In this document: positions 45,713-57,385 of the stretch, in pieces | Position numbering within the stretch: the stretch's first letter is position 1 | Layout of the letters: every line of letters begins with the position of its first letter | Origin: Colius striatus | Taxonomy: Eukaryota; Chordata; Aves; Coliiformes; Coliidae | Direction: 5' to 3' | DNA length: 64,000 nucleotides | NCBI RefSeq assembly: GCF_028858725.1 | Contig: NC_084762.1 | Coordinates: 33,757,298 to 33,821,297 of the forward strand | Made by a program: the position numbers and the translations under genes | The notes under the pieces: generated by a model | The model's database searches: none | Told to the model about the DNA's origin: nothing | Seen by the model: only the letters and a program-made list of their open reading frames with translations

Positions 45713-45880
45713 TAAATAGTGGAGCAAGTTGCCCAGAAAAGATATGGAATCTCCATCCTTGGAGATGCTTAGAACTCAACCAAATGTGTCTCTGAGCAAG
45801 TAACAAGGTAAGTCCCTGAATGGACCAGGTGGTCTCCAGAGCTTCCTTCCAACTTAATTTTTTGTATGATTCTATGATTA
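45713..45880 (+). mobile_element. CR1 3'-end fragment
   Basis: A tail of CR1: 'ggagcaagttgcccagaaaa', 'ccatccttggagatgcttag', 'ccttccaacttaattttttg', ending in ATTCTATG. It is decayed and 5'-truncated. Confidence 0.8.
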
Positions 45881-48439
45881 TGGCTACATAAAGACCTCTT
45901 TCACATTCACATGAATTACATGACGTCACTGTGTAAGCTCGTATCAGTCCCTTGATGTTGTTAACTTCTATTCCTGTATTTTACTATGTCAATCTTGACA
46001 GAGATTGACATTTTTAAAATCAGAACATTGTGTCTGCTGACCTACTCTAAGCATGACCATGGTCATATCTTAAATACTTAGTACATTAATTGGGGATTTT
46101 TTTTTAGAGAGCTTACCCTACACAGCTTGATAACGACAGTCCTATCTTTTCACAGCAAATGTAGCTTTACAACTAATAAAAAACTAATACCACCTGTATC
46201 ACGGAGAGTTTCAACGTTTTTGACTTATCTAGATGGCCTCTCATTCATGTGGAGTTACTTTGGAAGTGTCTTGGAACATGTATATCAGTTCTATGTAACT
46301 TCCATGTATTTCTTCTTGGATGAAATGAAAAATGTAATTATATGAAAAAAATGCAAATTGCTGCCAACTGTGTTAACTGTGAGAGAGTTGCATTATCTTC
46401 TAACATAAATTGTCAGTGAATTGAAGAAAAGACGTTTTGGAAGCTGATCTGATTACTGTCAGGGAAAGTGCTCAAACTCAATTGTTGGCAAATGTCCAGT
46501 ACCCATCACTGAACGATCATCACCTCATCATTCAGCCTTCTCAACTGACATGCAAAACAACATCCAAATATTCATTGCACATCTGTGCCGGACAGATTAT
46601 GCATTAGCAATTCAAATCAGTTCAATGTACAGGCAGCTTCTGTAAAGGCGTCTGTTTGGGTGAGATGCCTTGTTGTCTGGGATGGATAATAAGGCAACTC
46701 TGTCTAATCTTGGAGAACAATCAACCCATCTTGAGGAGGTGACTGACTACGTATGCTCTTGCCCTGACAGCACTAGAACAATGGCCCCATAATGCACTTG
46801 ACTCAGCTGGTAATAAAATCTACTTTTGATTAGCAGCCATGGCTTGTGTCAATCACTGCATGATGTACCATTGTCCTCTGGTCCTGAACACAGTTTATTT
46901 ACAGGGAAACAAAAGCTTTTTGGGTATGGCTGCTGCCCAGAGATTGCAAAATAGATTGAGCTGTCAGCCTCACACACTAGATGAAGATTAATGAGTTGTG
47001 CAGACAATAAATATGAAGCAATGACCATAAATATGCTAATAGGTATTATCCATATTATAGTGTATATAATTGCTACAAAAATTAAAAAGTAGTGTGAAGG
47101 AAATAGGTCACAGGGTGACAGATAGATAATCCTGGATGCTGAAGATCTTTGGTTCAGTCAGATTCTCTACAGGTTTATTTTCTTCAATTAGACCCTTCAA
47201 AAGAGTAATTGTTTAAAAGCTGTTTGAATAATCTCTTTTGAAACAGAGGTTTATGGGAAAACATTTATGAAAAAGTGACCTCAATGAACACGTTACTGGA
47301 ATAAAAAAAGGTGACTACCAAAAGCAGACTATGCAGAGATTAATGTCTGTGATCAGCTGCCCAGACTGACTATGAGGAAAATATCTCTCAGTGGCACACT
47401 AGTGAGGACTTCAGGGAAAACACACCAAAGAGGCACACCAGTCTGTATCCACAGATGGACACAAGTGAACAAGGTCATTCCCAAGCAAACTACAGAAGAG
47501 CTGCATGCACATCTGGTCATGTTGGTTTAGTTGGTATTTTCAGCTTAACATGTTCCTTTTGGTTTGGTTTTGGGGTTGTTTTTTTTCTATTTAAGCTGAA
47601 GAAGGGAAGAGTGCCCATGGCTCAAATTTCCAATCAAGCCTCTTGTTTCCCAGTGCCTCTCAAAAACCATATAGTCCAAACAGAAAGTGCATGCTTTCTG
47701 ACACTGAAGGATTTCATTTGAACCTGAAACTCAAGAGAGTTAAACGTCAAGCTATGTTAGCTACATGTACAAAATCCTCAGCACCTAAGGCTACTGAAAT
47801 TGTAGTGACACTGAAAATAAAGGCAGTTGTACTCTCGGTATTCATGGCTTTGACTCTCTGTTCTCTGAGGCTTAAAAGTGCCACTGGATGCTTTTCAGGT
47901 CAGTTCACACCACCCATCTCTTCTCCTCAGGTTTTTAGATTCTAGACTAGGGAAATTACTAAGATACTCTCCTAGATCTAGTTTACTGTACTGATGTCAG
48001 GCGCAGTGATACAAAGGAGCTATTTTCTCTTTCCTTCCATACTTTGACTAGAAGTTGCATCCATTTGGCTCTTAAAATGTCATTACTTGGATTTTTGGCA
48101 AACAGTCCGCAAAAACTTAAACTGTGCCAAGCTCCCTGCAAATTCAGCTGGATGTTGGCTACACTTGCTTAATATCTTGGAAGTTACACTTTCTAACCAG
48201 AAATACCAGTAAAACAGAGCAAAAAAGTGTTAGAGGACCATCTAGGAAAATGTTTCACACAAAGCTGGCAGGTGAGAGGAGAAGCACATCTTTCTGGATC
48301 AATGGGTGGAGGGAATGGACCTCTGGAAGCTGTAGGCTCAGCGGCTGAGTTATTGTTCCCAGTCCCACTTCAACTGCGGCACTGGATCTTTGTAAACTGA
48401 AGGCTGTGATGTTAGTCACGTCACATGTTGCCAGGGCAC
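45881..48439. other. Gene-free stretch
   Basis: No exon was recognised. The part at ~46600-46900 lacks homopolymers and repeat signatures and is a candidate conserved noncoding block by texture only. A run of T at 47580 is unremarkable. Confidence 0.3.
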
Positions 48440-48800
48440 AGTAAGGCCCTGTCCCACCATCCTAAGCAAGTTGAGCACAGTAGATCCAGAGAAGCTAGGA
48501 AGGTTGAACCAAGAGCCCAAATCATCAGGCAAGTGATAATGCAAGCTCAAGCTCAAGCCAGAAACATGCATCAACAAATCAGGTTCAGATGTGGTGATGG
48601 TAGCCAAGGTTAGTCACAGTCCTGTGACTGTTGAGTAAGTCTAACCTTGCTAACCAGGCAGGTCCAAGGTCAATTCATGAAGACAGGCTGCAGTCAATGT
48701 GATATGGCTGTGATGGAGCTGCAGACCTGTGCACCTACAGCATCACTCAGGTCGGGACTGAAGGCCCAGGGGAGGCTGGCTAGGGCTGTTGAGACCCAAC
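48440..48800 (+). repeat. Second putative gypsy-derived noncoding remnant
   Basis: The ordered words 'ccaggcaggtccaaggtcaa', 'ctgtgatggagctgcagacc', 'tgtgcacctacagcatcact' and 'gggactgaaggcccagggga' parallel those at 30740-30900. It looks like the terminal or untranslated part of the same retroelement family. No coding relic was found next to it. Homology is weak and boundaries are uncertain. Confidence 0.3.
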
Positions 48801-50630
48801 AGCAGACTCAGACTTGACACAGGTACAAGAGTCATGCCTTGGCTTCATTCATTTTCATACAAGAGATTATGCCAAGTTTTCCTAATACACTGAAAACAAG
48901 TAAAGGAAAACCCCTTCCAGGTCAGAACCTCTCCATAACTTACATTTGCCATGCCACTACAGTAACAAGACCATGAAGGTAGGCAGAGCTCAGCTGTTAT
49001 TAGCACCATGACTTCTGCACCTATTCACATGCTCGTCATCCAGCTCACTGCAACCATACAGCAGATTTTAGAGCCACCTCCTTTCTGACTAGGTCCATGG
49101 CACACTTCTGAACTTTCCTTGAATGCCTTTGGTGGCCTCCCTCTCCTTATTACATTCAGTTTCTTTGAGTTGTTTCTGTGAGAATACTATTAATTTCTCC
49201 GTTCCTTGCTTATTCACTGATGTGTCTGTCAATCACAAATTGCCTTGAGGCACTTTGCTTGCAATAAAACCTTTATTTCATGTATTTTTAACTCTCTTTA
49301 GTTAAACAACTTTCTGCATATCCATTATGAATTGTGTTTTAGGACAGAGTAAAAAGTCATCACATAGAGAGTCCTGCAACTTTGTGAAGCCTTCATTCCC
49401 TGTGGCTTTGCCAGACTTCATCATCATTTCCCGATGGGCTGCTTAGAATATTAAATAAATTATACTAACAAAGCACCAAAAGATTTTAGCAGTTTTGAAG
49501 GAATGATCTGTAGAAATACATACAAAGAAAGTGACATTTTTGGTTTTATTGTCACTTTGAAGAACATAGCATTAATTGTCCCGTTCTTACATGGAATTTT
49601 ACTTGCATTTAAGCTGCAACTTTAAATATTTTATAACATTACATAATTCAAAATGATAAATGAGAGACCTGAAAAATTATGGGGATAAGGATGCATCATA
49701 ATTACAGAAGCCCTAATGCAAGCAGAGTAGAAAATAAACATAACAAACATTAGAGTGAAACTAACAGATATGAATTAAAGAGAAATTGAATGCAAGAAAA
49801 GAGTTAAAAGAACAGTGCTGCTCCAGGGTACTTGGGCCAGATATGCCACTGCTGTAATAAACAGAACATGTAAGAAGAGAGGAACAGACACACTTTGTGT
49901 TGTCTGTTCTATAGCTCACCATGTGTAAGACACAGATGTTATATAACCGTTAAAATGTTACATTTTTGTTCTGTGTATTTTCACTTTGAAAGTCACCTCT
50001 GTGGTACTGTGGCCTAATCAGACATTCATCTTTACATAAGGGAAGTGGCCCATGGATTTTTAAACAGCCTTGTTCAAGCTACAGTTTAAGAAAAACTGCA
50101 ATAAAGGAGTATATGTCATTTGCAGAGACCTGATTATTAAAGAGGTTCTGCTTTAGCAGGATTTATGTGAGGAAGAACAAAACATCTCTGTCAATCTGCT
50201 TGTCTGATGCAAGGCCCCTTAACAGTTCCTTCCATAAAGAAATTAATTTCATCCATCCGTTGTTAATTGAGTTCTGATTTCCAGCTCTCTGCAAGCCATA
50301 TTTTTGGGGGGTAGCTGCACTGCAGCTGAACTCTGGGTGCTATAGCCAGCTTGAGTCGCAGTTTCTGCATGACCACCACTTTGCTGACTTTTCATCTATT
50401 GTCTTTTATTCAGAGCTGTATCAATTCTTAAAACAAAGTGCTGTCTTCTACAGGTGCGATTCAGTACAATGGAGTGCAATGCAAAAAAAATGAAGAAGCA
50501 AAGTTCTCAGGCAGATCAGTTGCCAATCAAAGATTCATAGGTTACAAATTTGTGTTAGTATCACACAAGGAAATTAATCAGTTTGCCTAAACTTCATCCT
50601 GACAACAGCAATAAAAAGCATATCCAGAAA
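48801..50630. other. Gene-free stretch upstream of the ISG12-like gene
   Basis: AT-rich, with no exon or repeat recognised. It ends at the proximal promoter of the gene starting near 50755. Confidence 0.35.
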
Positions 50631-50633
50631 GCT

Positions 50634-50645
50634 CAGTTTCATTTC
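50634..50645 (-). promoter_or_regulatory. IRF/ETS-IRF composite site 1
   Basis: Plus-strand CAGTTTCATTTC reads GAAATGAAACTG on the other strand. It satisfies the IRF core AANNGAAA. With the next base (50637-50646) it gives GGAAATGAAA, an exact match to the ETS-IRF composite GGAANNGAAA. It lies ~110-120 bp upstream of the predicted transcription start. The canonical ISRE has two bases between GAAA units, whereas here there is one, so it is not a classical ISRE. Confidence 0.45.
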
Positions 50646-50691
50646 CTGAATGAGGATGAGTTTTGGTTTTGTTTCTTTGTGATCCTGGTAG

Positions 50692-50703
50692 CAGTTTCAT
50701 TTC
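50692..50703 (-). promoter_or_regulatory. IRF-type site 2 (exact copy of the 12-mer)
   Basis: The same 12-mer CAGTTTCATTTC occurs again 58 bp downstream, ~22 bp before the TATA box. The IRF core AANNGAAA is intact. The ETS half has one mismatch. An exact duplication of an IRF motif in a proximal promoter fits an interferon-inducible gene family. Confidence 0.45.
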
Positions 50704-50724
50704 TCCACTGTTAGTCAAGCAGTG

Positions 50725-50733
50725 TATAAAAAG
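50725..50733 (+). promoter_or_regulatory. TATA box of the ISG12-like gene
   Basis: TATAAAAAG is a strong TATA box. It predicts transcription start near 50755-50760 and so a ~30-nt 5' UTR before the ATG at 50786. This explains why no upstream exon is needed. Confidence 0.6.
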
Positions 50734-50785
50734 ACCAGCTGAACCCTGCAGTGCATAGTTGGATTCCACATTGTCAGAAGCAGAA

Positions 50786-53700
50786 ATGTCTGACCAAAAC
50801 GTCCGCAATGCTGGTTTCACTTCCTCCGGGATCAAGGAAGGATCACTCGCTTCCTCAGTGATGTCCCGAGAAGCAAGAGAGTTTGGGGGAGGTGTGCGTT
50901 CCGGAGGCCCCACTTCTACTCTCCAGGAAATGGGTATGATCTATAGTGTGTGTGGTTTTGCAGTTCGGTGCATAAGGTCAAGCACTTTTTTTTTATCCTT
51001 AAAATTTGCTTGCTAAGTAATCTTTTCTCACTGAAGACAAGAGATTCCTGTATTTAACTGCATGTTATGAGTGGGATGCTATTAAGGGTTTTTTCTATGT
51101 ATGTACATATGCATGAATAGCCACATACATATATGGTATTCATGAGATTCAGGACAGTGTTTATTTGAAGTTTGTTTCCATCAATAACATGGAAAGTCAT
51201 GGTAGCACTAAGCAATGATATGCTTATGCAAGAACATGATCTGTGTACCTACATTCCATATAAATTATCACACTTCCCTCACTCTTTACACATACACATC
51301 CATACAGGGAGAACCCATAAAATCTTAGGCAAATGCCATAGCAGAGGGAAATTAGCTGCAGTCCAAGAACTGAATTCACAGAGGGAATATATATACATCC
51401 TTGACAGTACATATCTAAGCACTAAAATTAGGCATATCTGGCTTTCACCTGAGCTGACCCTGCAGGTTCTTGCTTTTCTGCTGCATGCACGGAACAATCC
51501 CTGACCTGATGACTCTAAGCATCTTGACATTTGTTTAAGTCCAGGTCCCATGGGATTCATGCACAAGGTATTCTCCCAGCTAGCTCTGCCCATGGGACCT
51601 GATTCAGCAGGCATCCTCTAAGCAGGCATAACTCCTGAGAAGAGAGTGCCCCACGTAATCCTGCTTTAGCCAGCAGCATAGTAGTTAACTCGCTGACTTT
51701 GGATAAGGGCTTCAAAACCCTTTCAGCTGTAGAGGTCTTTGATCCCCATCTCGCATGTGTCAGGAGCATGCTAACTAGTAGGCTGGTTATAGCTGGCGAT
51801 CTCTGCCACATTGGTCAACTGCTGGTCTACTCACTTTGAAAAACAGCTAGAAGTCTACTGAAGGATGGAGTTGAACCTAACTCTTCCTGTCACAAACTGG
51901 GAGGTTGGCCAGGTGAGCTGGCCAGGGTCCAGATTTAGGGCATCTTTTCATAGTAAAGAAATGCAGTAAACTGGATTGAGAGGAAGTAAGTTTGGGATGT
52001 TTTTTACAATATGATTTACATTGCTGCCAATAATATTCATAGCATAAGGCTCTCTAGAATAAGAATAAGTCACATAAGGGTTGTTTAGAGAGATAGTGCA
52101 TGTGACTCCTGTGGGGCATCCTTTAATTTTTACTCTATATAATCTGATCAGTGAGCATAGGTTACTGAATACAGTGTTTATTGAATATTCAACAGCAGAG
52201 AGCTTACGGGATGGTAGCAGCAGAGAGACAGGATATGAGAAAGAGTAAGGAGAAAACAAGGACCAAGGGAGAGAAGAGCGGGCAGAGCTGCTCTCAGGCA
52301 CCACACCAGTAGAAATCCTGGTACACAGGAGACTCCAGTTACTTAACCTAATCATACACTGGAGCGGAATCAGCTGCCCAATGTTGCCTTCTGTTATAGG
52401 TAGAGGTGGTACATGAGTGCCCAGCATACTCATAACCAGTGGCAAAGTCTTCAGTGGTGATACCCTACAGACAGCATGAAGTTGCAGTTTCTAAAACGAA
52501 AGACTGAAAGACTGCATCCCTCCATGCACTGAGAATCTTTAGAAGAGGGAGAAGCAAAGTAAACATTTAACAATGGCTAATTTTAGTCTTGCAATATCTG
52601 TATCAACTATGGACTATATGAAAACTGCTGTTTTGGTGAATAGAAATCTGCATGTCTCAAGGAAGCCTTAGCCATTACTACAGGAGAGACTCCAAAAGAG
52701 TTTTTATCCACGTGAAAAATACTAGCTCTGTAACATTGCCAAGACAGGTGTGAGCTTTGGCTCCCTGCAGTAGGAGAGCTTGCCATACGTTCTTTGCCTG
52801 ATTGAGAACTAAAAGGGACTGATTTCATTTCCGCAGGTGCTCACTGAAATCTCTCACTCTTCAAACACATCTTCTTAACCTTTTCATTCAGACTGTAACC
52901 CTTCCTCCTCCCAGAGCAAACACGCTCCAAGGAGAGGCTGATTCTGCAGCAGGGCATGAGTATTGTTCAATATCACTTTACAGAAGATGTTATAACAAGC
53001 TCATCACCAAAATATTTGAGCATCCTCCAGGAGTGCTTTAAGCATTATCACTAACATTTGTCATCACTAATGCTTTACCCCTCTCTCAGGAGAAGAGCCT
53101 GAAATAGAATATTTTGCCTGAGGCTTATTTATACTGAGATGGAGAGGTAGATGTAAATTGGCCATTGACTGGCATGGCTTGCTGTGTTTAAATTTTACAG
53201 GTATCTGTTAGGTATAGGTTTATGCTATGGAAAGTGACACAAAAGGAATGTATCCATCACCTGGAACAGTAAGTGGTGTGGTCTGCAACAGTCCTTAATT
53301 GCTGTACGAGTTTTCACCACAGTCACAAAATCACAGGACCATAGAATGGTAGGGGTTAGAAGGGACCTTTAGAGATGATCAAGTCCAAAAACCCTGCTAA
53401 AGCAGGTTCACCTAGATCAGGTTGCATAGGAACGTGTCCAGGCAGGTCTTGAAAACCTCTGGAGGAGGAGACTCCACACCCTCCCTGGCCAGCCTGTGCC
53501 AGGGCTCCCTCATAGGAAAGAAATTTTTCCTTAAGTTTAAATGGAACTTTTTGTGTTCCAGCTTTTGTCCATTACCCCTAGCCCTATCAGTAGACACTAC
53601 AGAAAATAGTACTGCCCCATCCTCTTGGCATCCACCTTTTAAATTCTTATAAGTATTAATGAGGTCCACTCTCAGTCTCCTCTTCTCCAGGCTGAACAGC

Positions 53701-56213
53701 CCCAGATCCTGCAGCCTTTACTCATAAGGAAGATGTTCCAATCCCCTGATCATCTTGGTGGCCCAGCACTGGACTCTTTCCAGAAGTTCTCTGTCCCTCT
53801 TGAGCTGGGGAGCCCAGAACTGGACACAGGACTCCAGATGAGGCCTCACCAAGGGCAGAGTAGAGGGGAGAAGAACCTGTCTTGACCTGCTGGCCACACT
53901 CTTCTGATGCACCCCTGGATGCCATTGGCCTTCTTGGCCACAAGGGCACATTGCTGACACATGCTCAGTTTATTATCAATCAGGACTCCCAATCAGTTCT
54001 CTCTCGTCAGAGCTGCTCTTCAGCAGTTCAATCCTCAGACTGTACTGGTGCATAGAATTGTTCCTTCCCACATGACTCTGCACTTGTCCTTGTTGAAGCT
54101 CATGAAGTCGGTCTCTGCCCAACTCTCAAGCTGATTGAGATCCCACTGAATGGCAGCACAGCCTTCTGGGGAATCAGCCAGTCCTCTCAGTTTGGTGTCA
54201 TCAGCCAACTTGCTGAGGGTACACTCTGTCCCCTCATCCAGGTCGTTGATGAAGATGTTGAACAAGACTTGCCTCAGAATAACTCCTGTGGAACTCCTCT
54301 GGCCACAGGCCTCCAACTTGACTCGGCTCCATTGAACCCCACCCTCTGGGCTCTGTCATTCAGCAGTTCTTGATCTGCCTCACTGTCCACTCATCCAAGC
54401 CACACTGACTGAGCTTTCTGATGAGGATGTTATGGGATGTGAAAAGCCTTGCTGAAGTCAAGGCAGATGACATCTGTTGCTCTCCCCTCATCTAGCCAGC
54501 CGGTTATGCTCTCATAGAAGGATATCAGGTTGGTCAAACAGGATTTCCCCTTGGTGAAGCCATGTTGACTCCCCCTGATAACCATCTTTTCTTTCATGTG
54601 TTTTGAGATGGCATCCAGGATGAGTTGTTTCTCAGAGGTGAGGCTGACTGGCCTGTAGTTTCCTGGGTCATTCTTCTTGCCCTTTTTGAAGACTGGAGTG
54701 ACATTGGCTTTTCTCCAGTCCTCAGGCACCTCACCTGTCCTCCATGATTGTTCAAAAATGATGGAGAGAGGCTTAGCAATCACACCAGCCAGCTCTCTCA
54801 GCACTCATGGATGCATTCCATCAGGTCCCATAGATTTATGGATGTTAAGCTTGCCCAACAGGTCCTCTGAAAACTGTGATTTCAGCAGAGACAAACTGTG
54901 CTGAAACCATTTTGGAGATCCACATTTATGAAAAGCAATCTGCAAAAGAGTTGTAGATTTTTTTGTTCTGGGAGCATCCACAAAATATTACAAATGTCCT
55001 TTCCCCAAGGTGGCAGCCACAAAGCCACACAATGATGGAATAAGTCAAGTAATCAGTAATCTCCTTGTCTTTTGGTACATTTGCTAGCTTTGAATTATTT
55101 TAAACCACAATTATTTGTAACTAACCCTCAAGGTTCCTCTCAGTCAGTAATATCTCCTTTGTAATTGTTTCAGGTGCCAAGGGCTCAACCCATTCCTCAG
55201 GTTTTACCAGCAGTGGGATTACCAGTGGATCCCGGGCCTCCCAGATGATGTCTGAGGAGGCCAGATCTCATGGAGGTGGAATTCCCAGAGGTGGTACGAC
55301 TTCCACTGTCCTATCCATCTGTAAGTCAGAGTCCATCTGATGAAGATGAATTAATAGATGGCTTCTGAGGAGTCAGTAATATCTCAAATCAAGAGTACAT
55401 TTACTAGATCAAAGGAGGTAAATAAAGGAAGTGATTGCATTCTTCTTGAAGCAACACTTTTCCTGTTTGTGGCCATATACTTGATAGGAAACTGGAACTA
55501 AGAAATTGGTGGAAACTATGCCATAAAGTTGCAAAGACATGGGTGGTTAGCCGATACAGAAATTCAAAACACATAGTGACAGGAAAAAAAAAGTCCAATG
55601 GAAGTTCAGGTTTATGCTTTAATCAGCACCTCAGTGGAAGTTAAGGACAAAACCAATAGCTTCTCATTTGGACATATAAAACAGATGATGTAGGAGGAAA
55701 CAGTGAAACATGAGAAATTGAGTTATCAGATTGACAGGCAGGAATCCTTGGTCCACTTTTTGTGGCCTCTTAGAACAAGTTAGCTTTCTTTCCTTTAAAG
55801 GCAATTAACTGAGTCAAAAGCAGAGGGATCTACCTGCACTTACCAGGTCAAAGCAAAGAACACCACTAGTTTTCCTAATCACCCTGCCAAGCTAAAGCAA
55901 CCCACACCTAGATAAATCAAACTGAGGTCTGAGGAAGCCTGGTCTGTACCTGAACGCACCAATAAGGATGCTAATTATGGTAGTGCGATCCTATGGGATT
56001 TGGAAAAGAAGGAGAGACAGGATTCAAGTTCTCAATTTTATAAAGTGTCTTTAAAAGCATAACACAGACCTTTGGTCTCTGACCTGGGAAGAGTTGTAAG
56101 CAATGCTCAGATGTTCTGTATGTTTACCTATACTGCAGCTTTGTTTTAAGTTGTTCTCATACATTTCTTTGTATTTGTCTTTAGCAATGGGTGGCAAAGG
56201 AGGAAAACGCTGA
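50786..56213 (+). CDS. ISG12/IFI6-like protein with two polar tandem repeats (3 exons)
   Basis: Coding exons are 50786-50933, 55174-55320 and 56185-56213 (stop TGA), all with GT-AG introns and phase 1 at both junctions. The product is 107 aa. Two repeats 49 residues apart share 24 of 36 positions (10-45 against 59-94): GFTSSGI, GS, MS.EAR, GGG, GG.TST. The pattern matches the ISG12/6-16 (IFI6, IFI27) domain. From memory the family reads GFTSAGIAAGS...MMSAAA.ANGGG...LQS.GA, and the exon break after 'LQEMG' falls where the family breaks. Members are normally hydrophobic and mitochondrial or ER-associated. Here the Ala-rich stretches are REAREF and EEARSH, so no membrane span is predicted. The tail is [10 protein letters not shown] is at -3 of the ATG. 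A TATA box, two IRF-type sites and AATAAA frame the gene. Function is unknown; interferon induction is inferred. Alternatively it may belong to a described avian paralogue group that I do not recall. Confidence 0.75.
50934..55173 (+). other. Intron 1 of the ISG12-like gene
   Basis: The donor is G|gtatga and the acceptor 'taattgtttcag'. The intron is 4.24 kb and about a third of it is an antisense CR1 (53327-54870). The remainder has no further repeat of the ISG12-like exon that I can see. At 51948-52445 a minus-strand frame of 165 codons overlaps sequence with LTR-like texture (AATAAA in a 'gaatattcaataaacactgt' context), which may be a solo LTR but is unproven. Confidence 0.6.
53327..54870 (-). 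mobile_element. CR1 LINE, 1.5-kb antisense copy
   Basis: This is the longest CR1 in the window. From its 3' end (complement 'accatagaatggtaggggtt') it runs through the ORF2 tail (53412-53669), the GLEHLPYE region (~53718) and RT segments. These include [20 protein letters not shown] (54035-54316 frame) and [10 protein letters not shown] and CLDFSKAF (54430-54804 frame). The RT catalytic ADD box is recognisable, but the frame is broken into at least four pieces. The 5' end is truncated. Confidence 0.95.
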
Positions 56214-56348
56214 ACAGAAGAAAAGCATCGGTCCATCAGTAAGCTCTGGACTTAGATCATCCTTTACCAACAGAGTAATTTGACAGCTTCTACTCTTTGC
56301 TCTCTCTCTCTCACTAACATAAAAAGCAAAGCCTTTCTCACATGCACA

Positions 56349-56354
56349 AATAAA
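56349..56354 (+). terminator. Poly(A) signal of the ISG12-like gene
   Basis: AATAAA lies 136 bp beyond the stop codon, followed by 'gtttctgttaaaatcatgga'. With the TATA box it defines a compact transcription unit of about 5.6 kb and a spliced mRNA of roughly 0.5 kb. Confidence 0.6.
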
Positions 56355-56379
56355 GTTTCTGTTAAAATCATGGATTCTT

Positions 56380-57385
56380 GCACTACATTACTGGGGACAG
56401 GGAGGAGGGGCAGGTTCTTCCTTGGTTAACATTCTCTGAAGCACAGATACAGACAGACACAAGCCCATAAATGGAAGCTAAGACACTTTGGACTGCACAG
56501 GTGTCTTACAAAAATCCTGGGTTTAGTACTCTCCAATTACAGATACATTGCTTTTGTTATTTTACAAGACCATGGTTACAGTGCAAGTCACCCTGATGTG
56601 AAAAAGAAGCATAGAAACACTTGATAAGGGGCATCCAGCAGTTCCCTCTGGATGTAATCCTAAGGGGCTATCAAATTAAATTCTACTTAATTAAAAAATA
56701 CACATAAGCAAATGAGAACAGGTCCCAAGAAATTTCACATCTCAGAGATGCAATTGCTATTTGTACCCCTCTACTATTTCCAAGGTCCCTTTCATATTAT
56801 TTTCATTTCAAATCTGTTTATCGACAGGTGTTAGCTTTGTCACAATTGGACCAAAACTACTTCTGTAAACCTGTAAAGTCCTCATCCACCCTTCCCTATC
56901 ACCTCCCTCACTCTGTATTTCTAAAAAATCCACAGGATGCAGTTTCTTCTTCCCTTTCCCCACCCCAAGATGGAGGGACAGAATCTCATACCTTCAAGAG
57001 GTTTGTGGTGACACAGTCAGTGACTTTTCTCCAACAGATTCTGTCACCCAGTTTGAGCATTCCCATCTCAGCTGTATCTCTTCATGGCTGGGAGACATGT
57101 TTGTACCTGTTCACCTCACACTTTTAGATATGGACTTCTCTGTTCTACCTAGGCACCTTCCTGAATGGACATAGGAAAACAGTGTTTGCTTTCAGTTGAA
57201 CCAAAGTTAGATAGAATTTATTTTTTTTTTATGAGAGGAGGAGTGCTGGCATGGGGTAGAGGCTGATGAAGAGGGGAAGAAAGGTATTTTCACTTCCCCT
57301 AAGTCTCTGTTTTATGGGATCAAGCTGCTCTCCTAGCAAGGTTATCTCTTTGGCAAATGCCTAAATGCAACCAGGAGTTGAAGTC
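56380..57385. other. Gene-free spacer
   Basis: No exon or repeat was recognised. A 99-codon frame at 56828-57127 has no domain. Confidence 0.35.

Noticed and set aside
52825-52870. Acceptor-like 'ttcatttccgcag' inside intron 1 of the ISG12-like gene
   Set aside because: With the required phase the reading frame hits a TGA after two complete codons and shows no ISG12-like motif.
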